Assembly (NCBI GenBank): GCA_002792395.1
Contig: PFOG01000122.1
Coordinates: 1 to 15,940 of the forward strand
Reading direction: 5' to 3'
Source of the DNA: Candidatus Portnoybacteria bacterium CG_4_10_14_0_2_um_filter_44_20
GTDB lineage: Bacteria; Patescibacteriota; Minisyncoccia; Portnoybacterales; GCA-002795985
Length of the DNA stretch: 15,940 nt
Positions within the stretch are counted from its first letter, which is position 1. Each line of letters begins with the position of its first letter. This document shows, piece by piece, positions 12,495 through 15,940 of this stretch. The position numbers and the translations under genes were made by a program. The notes beneath the pieces are model-generated. The model had not been told where the DNA came from. It searched no databases and saw nothing but the letters and a program-made list of their open reading frames with translations.

Positions 12495-13808
12495 ATGCGA
12501 ATAAAGATAGACCACATTGCGAAAATTGAAGGTCATGCCGGCTTTGTCGCCGATATTGTTAATGGGCGGGCCGAAAAGGCTCTTTTTAGCGTTTTGGAAG
12601 GATCGCGTTTGCTCGAAGGTATTTTGAGGGATCGGAAGTGCGCTGAGGTTTCACAAATCGCCGCGCGTATCTGCGGGGTTTGTCCGGTCGTCCATAATCT
12701 AACTAGCTTGAAAGCGCTGGAAGGCGCACTTGGTGTCGAAGTTTCCGGACAGACCATCTTGCTTCGAAAGCTGATGATGTTGGGACAGATAATCAATAGT
12801 CATGCTCTCCATGTTTTTTTCTTTTCTCTCTCTGATTTTTTTGGCATAGAAAATGATTTAGGGCTAATTGAAAGATATCCCCAAAAAGCGCAACAGGCAT
12901 TGGCTATCAGAGAATTTGCTAATAAAATAATCGAAATAATTGGCGGGCGCTCAATCCATCCCCTAACTCCGGAGGTCGGCGGGTTCATCAGGTTGCCAAA
13001 AACAGAAAGCATAAAACAAATAGGGGAGAACGCTAAAAAAATCCTTCCTCAGGCGATTGAGCTAGCGCGGTTTTTTGCCAAGTTGAATTATCCAAAATTT
13101 GAGCGAGAGACAAACTTTGTTTCCCTGGTTAATGCGAAGGAATATCCGATTTACGAAGGTGAATTATCAATTAATGGTAAGCAAAAGTATGCCCTCAAAG
13201 ATTTTATGCAATTAGTTAAAGAGGCGCAGGTTTCCTATGACGGCGTTAAGCGAACCAGTATCGAACAAAATTCGTATATGGTCGGCGCTATCGCGCGGAT
13301 TAATAATAATCATAAGCAACTTAACAAAGAGGCTAAAAAAATTTTAAAGGCTTCGAGAATAAAATTGCCAAGCAAAAATCCATTTCATAACATTTTGGCC
13401 CAGGCGGTTGAAGTGGTTCATTGTTTTGAAGAAACAATGAAAATTGTAAAAACTTGTCATCTTGAATCCTTCGATTTTTCTCAGGATAAACTCCGTGAAG
13501 GATCTCATAGACGCCACGAGGGAGATTCTTCGGCTTCGCCTCAGAATGACAAAATAAGCGCCGGATCAGGATATGGCGCGATCGAAGCTCCGCGCGGAAC
13601 GTTGTTTTATTTCTATGAAGTGGGGGAGAATGGTTTGGTTGAAAATTGTAATATTATTACTCCGACCGCTCAGAATATCGCCCGCCTGGAGGAAGATTTA
13701 AAAATTTGGCTGCCCGAACTTCAAAACTTTCCGGAAAAAGAAATTCAAGACAAAATCCGGATGTTGGTTCGGGCCTACGATCCATGTCTAACCTGTGCTA
13801 CGCACTAA
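12495..13808 (+). CDS. hydA: Group 3b [NiFe] hydrogenase large (alpha, catalytic) subunit
   Basis: 437 residues. It contains the NiFe active site: N-terminal E12-G13-H14 (IEGHAG), the L1 motif RICGVCPVVH with C60 and C63, and the L2 motif DPCLTCATH with C431 and C434. The family's EAPRGTL segment is also present. With HydB, HydG and HydD it would reversibly convert H+ and NAD(P)H to H2 and NAD(P)+, and related enzymes also reduce sulfur. The stop codon follows directly after H437, so no C-terminal extension remains to be cut off. Residues about 321-352 are an in-frame copy of the 97-bp element, placed in the loop before GSGYGAIEAPRG. Without it the protein would be about 405 residues. One base separates its stop from the hypA start. 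Confidence 0.95.
   Translation: MRIKIDHIAKIEGHAGFVADIVNGRAEKALFSVLEGSRLLEGILRDRKCAEVSQIAARICGVCPVVHNLTSLKALEGALGVEVSGQTILLRKLMMLGQIINSHALHVFFFSLSDFFGIENDLGLIERYPQKAQQALAIREFANKIIEIIGGRSIHPLTPEVGGFIRLPKTESIKQIGENAKKILPQAIELARFFAKLNYPKFERETNFVSLVNAKEYPIYEGELSINGKQKYALKDFMQLVKEAQVSYDGVKRTSIEQNSYMVGAIARINNNHKQLNKEAKKILKASRIKLPSKNPFHNILAQAVEVVHCFEETMKIVKTCHLESFDFSQDKLREGSHRRHEGDSSASPQNDKISAGSGYGAIEAPRGTLFYFYEVGENGLVENCNIITPTAQNIARLEEDLKIWLPELQNFPEKEIQDKIRMLVRAYDPCLTCATH
13455..13551 (+). repeat. 97-bp dispersed palindromic element inside hydA
   Basis: Same length and orientation as the hydG copy, running from TGTCATCTTGAATCC to CCTCAGAATGACA. The internal stem pairs ATCCTTC (13466-13472) with GAAGGAT (13497-13503). 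Compared with hydG (ACCCTTC with GAAGGGT), one base pair has changed on both sides, so pairing is kept. Encodes SFDFSQDKLREGSHRRHEGD and then SSASPQND. Confidence 0.85.
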
Positions 13809-13809
13809 A

Positions 13810-14043
13810 ATGCACGATTTGCATTTGGCTAATCAAATAGTCGAAATTGCCAAAGAATATGCCAAAGGCAGAAAGATCAAAAGCATCGCCGTTGAATTGG
13901 GCGATATTTTTGAACATGGAGAAAACATTACGCCGGAAAATTTAGCATACAACATTAATTTATTGCTTCCCGATGCCGAGGTAAGAGTCGCGAAGATAAA
14001 AAGCGCGGCTTGGAAGCTGAACGCGATCGAGGTCGGGGAATAA
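13810..14043 (+). CDS. hypA: HypA-like nickel insertion protein lacking the zinc finger
   Basis: 77 residues. The start MHDLHLANQIVEIA corresponds to HypA's MHELS N-terminus, where the N-terminal amine and His2 bind nickel. IKSIAVELGDIFEHGENITPENLAYNINLLL matches the HypA core. Normal HypA (about 110-120 residues) then has a four-cysteine zinc loop and ends in a strand such as ELRVKEIEVE. Here EVRVAKIKSAAWKLNAIEVGE passes straight from one strand to the other and there is no cysteine at all. The loss looks like a clean loop deletion rather than a frameshift or early stop. The gene starts one base after the hydA stop. HypB, which normally works with HypA, is not in the window. Confidence 0.75.
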   Translation: MHDLHLANQIVEIAKEYAKGRKIKSIAVELGDIFEHGENITPENLAYNINLLLPDAEVRVAKIKSAAWKLNAIEVGE

Positions 14044-14059
14044 AGTGCCAATCAGCCGG

Positions 14060-14086
14060 GCGCAGGCTTTTATGGTTGCGCTTTTT
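14060..14086 (+). terminator. Probable terminator of the hydrogenase operon
   Basis: GCGCA (14060-14064) pairs with TGCGC (14077-14081), with a possible extra wobble inside a 12-base loop, followed by TTTTT (14082-14086). The stem is short, so moderate confidence. It lies 17 bases after the hypA stop and before a new promoter. Confidence 0.5.
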
Positions 14087-14092
14087 AATAAA

Positions 14093-14121
14093 TTGACTTA
14101 TCAGCACAAATCTGTTAATTT
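14093..14121 (+). promoter_or_regulatory. Possible promoter of the HAD phosphatase gene
   Basis: TTGACT (14093-14098), 17-base spacer and TAATTT (14116-14121). The +1 would be near 14128, leaving a leader of about 48 bases with a GGAGGAG site (14163-14169). Confidence 0.45.
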
Positions 14122-14175
14122 AAAAAAATTTCTTTGAAAACCTAATAAGCATCGTGAAATCGGGAGGAGTTGCTC

Positions 14176-14823
14176 GTGTTGAAAGAAAAATTATCACTGA
14201 TTGTTTTTGATTTTGACGGGACGCTTGTTACCACTCCGTGGAAAGGATTGTGCCGGGCGTATCAGGAAATAATTGAAAAGGTTTGCAAAAAAGACCCGCG
14301 AACTTTTTTCAAAAATACCGGTGAGTTTAAACGCTGGTATAGCCATGATCTGGTGTATAATCATCAAAGAATAGGCCTGTTGCCCGAGATGGAAGAAGAA
14401 GGAAAAGGAATTTTTTACGAGATTTACGACCCTTTTGTTGATATCTATCCGGCAATTCCGGAAGTCTTAAATAGGCTCGGGGAAAATTATCAGTTAGCGA
14501 TTTTGACGAATCGCTCTCGGCAGAGCACGGTCAAATTACTGGGCGAGTTAGCCCAAAAATTCGCTGTGATTGTCGGCGAAGAAGATGTGCGGGGAAGGCT
14601 GAAACCGGACCCGGATGGCCTGTGGATGATTCTGGAACAAACTGGCATCAACCCGGAAAACGCTTTAATGGTGGGGGATGTAAAGAACGACATTTTGACT
14701 GGCCAGAATGTTGGCGCAAAGACTGGTTTTGTAACCTGGGGTTTCGGCAGCTTAAAAGACGCCAAGCTATTAAAGCCCAACTTCATTTTCAGAAAACCCG
14801 AAGAACTGTGTTTTAATAGGTAA
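14176..14823 (+). CDS. HAD-superfamily phosphatase (phosphoglycolate phosphatase-like)
   Basis: 215 residues when started at GTG 14176, which lies 6 bases after a strong GGAGGAG site. The TTG at 14170 touches the site and is not credible. All four HAD motifs are present: nucleophile D12 and acid D14 in VFDFDGTLV, the threonine of LAILTNRSR, the lysine of GRLKPDPDG, and the acidic pair of MVGDVKNDI. An alpha-helical cap lies between motifs I and II, as in Gph/PpaX-type enzymes that hydrolyse phosphoglycolate, pyrophosphate or small sugar phosphates. The exact substrate is not readable. It forms a single-gene unit ended by a terminator after the tandem repeat array. Confidence 0.88.
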   Translation: MLKEKLSLIVFDFDGTLVTTPWKGLCRAYQEIIEKVCKKDPRTFFKNTGEFKRWYSHDLVYNHQRIGLLPEMEEEGKGIFYEIYDPFVDIYPAIPEVLNRLGENYQLAILTNRSRQSTVKLLGELAQKFAVIVGEEDVRGRLKPDPDGLWMILEQTGINPENALMVGDVKNDILTGQNVGAKTGFVTWGFGSLKDAKLLKPNFIFRKPEELCFNR

Positions 14824-14830
14824 ATAAAAT

Positions 14831-15038
14831 AAGAAATGCCATGGTCGCTAACGCTCCCATTCTATTTCTTGATTTCCACGACTGTGCCGTGAAAAATAAG
14901 AAATGCCATGGTCGCTAACGTTCCCATTCTATTTCTTGATTTCCACGACTGTGCCGTGAAAAATAAGAAACGCCATGGTCGCTAACGTTCCCATTCTATT
15001 TCTTGATTTCCACGACTGTGCCGTGAAAAATAAGAAAT
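14831..15038 (+). repeat. 67-bp tandem repeat array (three units plus a partial fourth)
   Basis: The word AAGAAATGCC (AAGAAACGCC in the third unit) begins at 14831, 14898, 14965 and 15032, exactly 67 bases apart. The three full units are nearly identical (differences such as ACGCTCCC versus ACGTTCCC). Each unit can fold twice: AAGAAAT (14831-14837) pairs with ATTTCTT (14864-14870), with ATGG and CCAT inside, and the CCACG...CGTG part forms a second small stem. The fourth copy breaks off where the terminator hairpin begins. No reading frame of interest runs through it. Confidence 0.95.
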
Positions 15039-15068
15039 GCCTCGGATCCCCGAGGCGATTTATTTTTA
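15039..15068 (+). terminator. Rho-independent terminator after the tandem array
   Basis: GCCTCGG (15039-15045) pairs perfectly with CCGAGGC (15050-15056) around ATCC, followed by GATTTATTTTTATT. It would end transcripts from the HAD gene that read through the array. Confidence 0.75.
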
Positions 15069-15069
15069 T

Positions 15070-15098
15070 TTGACAAAATGTTAATTTATTGCTATATT
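15070..15098 (+). promoter_or_regulatory. Strong promoter of the ICMT-sortase gene, leaderless
   Basis: TTGACA (15070-15075), a 17-base spacer ending in TGC, and TATATT (15093-15098). The +1 is expected at 15105-15106, the A of the ATG at 15106, so the mRNA would be leaderless. No Shine-Dalgarno sequence. Confidence 0.7.
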
Positions 15099-15105
15099 AT
15101 TAATC

Positions 15106-15940
15106 ATGGAAATCTATGGTCGGGGTACAAAAAGCGGAATCTTCGCGCAAGGAATCGTCCCTAATTCCGTGAAAGGAATTGCCCATAATTTTTTAATCGC
15201 ATTTGTTGCGTTAATTTTAACTTGGATTATCGGCGGGCCGAGAATAGACATAGAATTTAAAACCGCCTTTCTGATCGGCGCTTTTTTATTTCTTGCCTTT
15301 TTGGTACTGGTTTTTTTTAGCGCTTACTCGGTTCCGCCATATAACCAAACGGGGAAAAAAGAATTTGTCGGTCCTTATAGATATATTCGCCATCCGACTT
15401 GCGCCGCTATTGTTTATTTATTGAATCCGGCCTTGGCAATTATTTTTCGTTCCTGGTTGTATTTTCTGGCTTGCGTCGTAATTTATTTTGTCTGGAAATC
15501 GTTGGTCGAAAAAGAAGAAATAAACATAGCCAAAGAATTGGGAAATAAATATAATCAATATCGTCTGGACACCAATTTGTTTTTTCCAAGCCTGTATTCA
15601 ATCAGTCGATTGCTTTATTTCTTTTTTATCGGAGCCTCGGTTTTTGTTGTTGTTTTTGTCGCCTTAAATTTTTCAGCACTGTCGTTCAGATATGTCGGCT
15701 GGAAGGGGAGTGGCGGTTTGCCATCAAGCGTTTCCACAAAAAGCGAAGCCAATGTAAGTCAGGATGGTGGAAATACGATTAAGATCGCTTCTTTTGAGGT
15801 GAACGAAACGATTTACGATAAGCCAGATAGTATTGTTATCGAAAAAATCGGAGTCGACGCTCCCTTGATTTATGCGCAATCTACTGATCAAAGAGAACTA
15901 AATCAGGACTTGAACAATGGCGTGGTTATTTATCCGGGTA
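15106..15940 (+). CDS. ICMT-like membrane methyltransferase fused to a sortase domain (partial)
   Basis: The frame is open from ATG 15106 to the window end, 278 residues so far. Two hydrophobic segments (about residues 28-43 and 55-72) lead to GPYRYIRHP, one more hydrophobic stretch, then KEEINIAKELGNKYNQYR. The GPYRYxRHP...E..L...G..Y..Y pattern is the SAM-binding core of isoprenylcysteine carboxyl methyltransferase-like (ICMT/PEMT-type) membrane methyltransferases. After another membrane segment (about residues 169-186) and a Gly/Ser-rich linker comes DSIVIEKIGVDAPLIYAQST, then LNQDLNNGVVIYPG, which is the start of a sortase core. The catalytic His, Cys and Arg would lie beyond the window. 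Sortases cleave sorting signals and attach proteins at the surface. The fusion suggests a membrane modification step coupled to sorting, but this is inference. Confidence 0.8.
   Translation, partial: MEIYGRGTKSGIFAQGIVPNSVKGIAHNFLIAFVALILTWIIGGPRIDIEFKTAFLIGAFLFLAFLVLVFFSAYSVPPYNQTGKKEFVGPYRYIRHPTCAAIVYLLNPALAIIFRSWLYFLACVVIYFVWKSLVEKEEINIAKELGNKYNQYRLDTNLFFPSLYSISRLLYFFFIGASVFVVVFVALNFSALSFRYVGWKGSGGLPSSVSTKSEANVSQDGGNTIKIASFEVNETIYDKPDSIVIEKIGVDAPLIYAQSTDQRELNQDLNNGVVIYPG

Noticed and set aside
14831..15038. CRISPR array
   Set aside because: The 67-base period has no variable spacers: the whole unit is repeated, so it is a plain tandem repeat. No cas genes are nearby.

Overview
The window looks like a piece of a small-genome bacterium of the Candidate Phyla Radiation (Patescibacteria). 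This is inferred from gene content and style: a four-subunit group 3b [NiFe] hydrogenase in a compact AT-rich operon, a P-loop/CYTH fusion protein, a sortase fused to a membrane methyltransferase, many starts without a Shine-Dalgarno sequence, and intergenic and in-frame palindromic repeats. TGA is used as a normal stop (for example at 4769 and 8281), so the recoded Gracilibacteria/SR1 lineages are unlikely. No rRNA or other phylogenetic marker is present, so the phylum is not fixed.

Layout. 1-91: tail of an IS30-type transposase. 139-584, minus strand: a 102-residue unknown gene and its terminator. 649-3398: an operon of an amidohydrolase (MTA/SAH deaminase), a membrane-anchored thioredoxin-fold protein and MutM. 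3591-4958: an AAA/CYTH protein and a 36-residue membrane peptide, with promoter and terminator. 5015-7167: a YkuK-type protein, LemA and a DsbA-like protein. 7237-14043: the hydrogenase region, in order HydB (FeS), HydG (FAD/NAD), HypC, an EamA transporter, an uncharacterised conserved protein, HydD (small subunit), HydA (large subunit) and a shortened HypA. 14093-15068: a HAD phosphatase, a 67-bp tandem repeat array and a terminator. 15106 to the end: an ICMT-like methyltransferase fused to the beginning of a sortase domain.

The hydrogenase genes together would make a cytoplasmic NAD(P)H-linked H2-evolving or H2-oxidising (sulfhydrogenase-type) enzyme, plausibly a redox valve for a fermentative cell. 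Three of its four structural genes carry repeat sequence inside the reading frame. The large subunit ends exactly at its last metal-ligand motif, so it would not need the usual C-terminal protease. HypA has lost its zinc-finger segment. HypB, HypD, HypE and HypF are not in the window.

A strong minus-strand promoter lies inside hypC and a matching minus-strand terminator lies about 250 bases further on. Together they suggest an unlisted small RNA or small-protein gene between hydG and hypC. Three promoters share a TGC-TATAnn extended -10 element, and several place the start of transcription at or within a few bases of the start codon.
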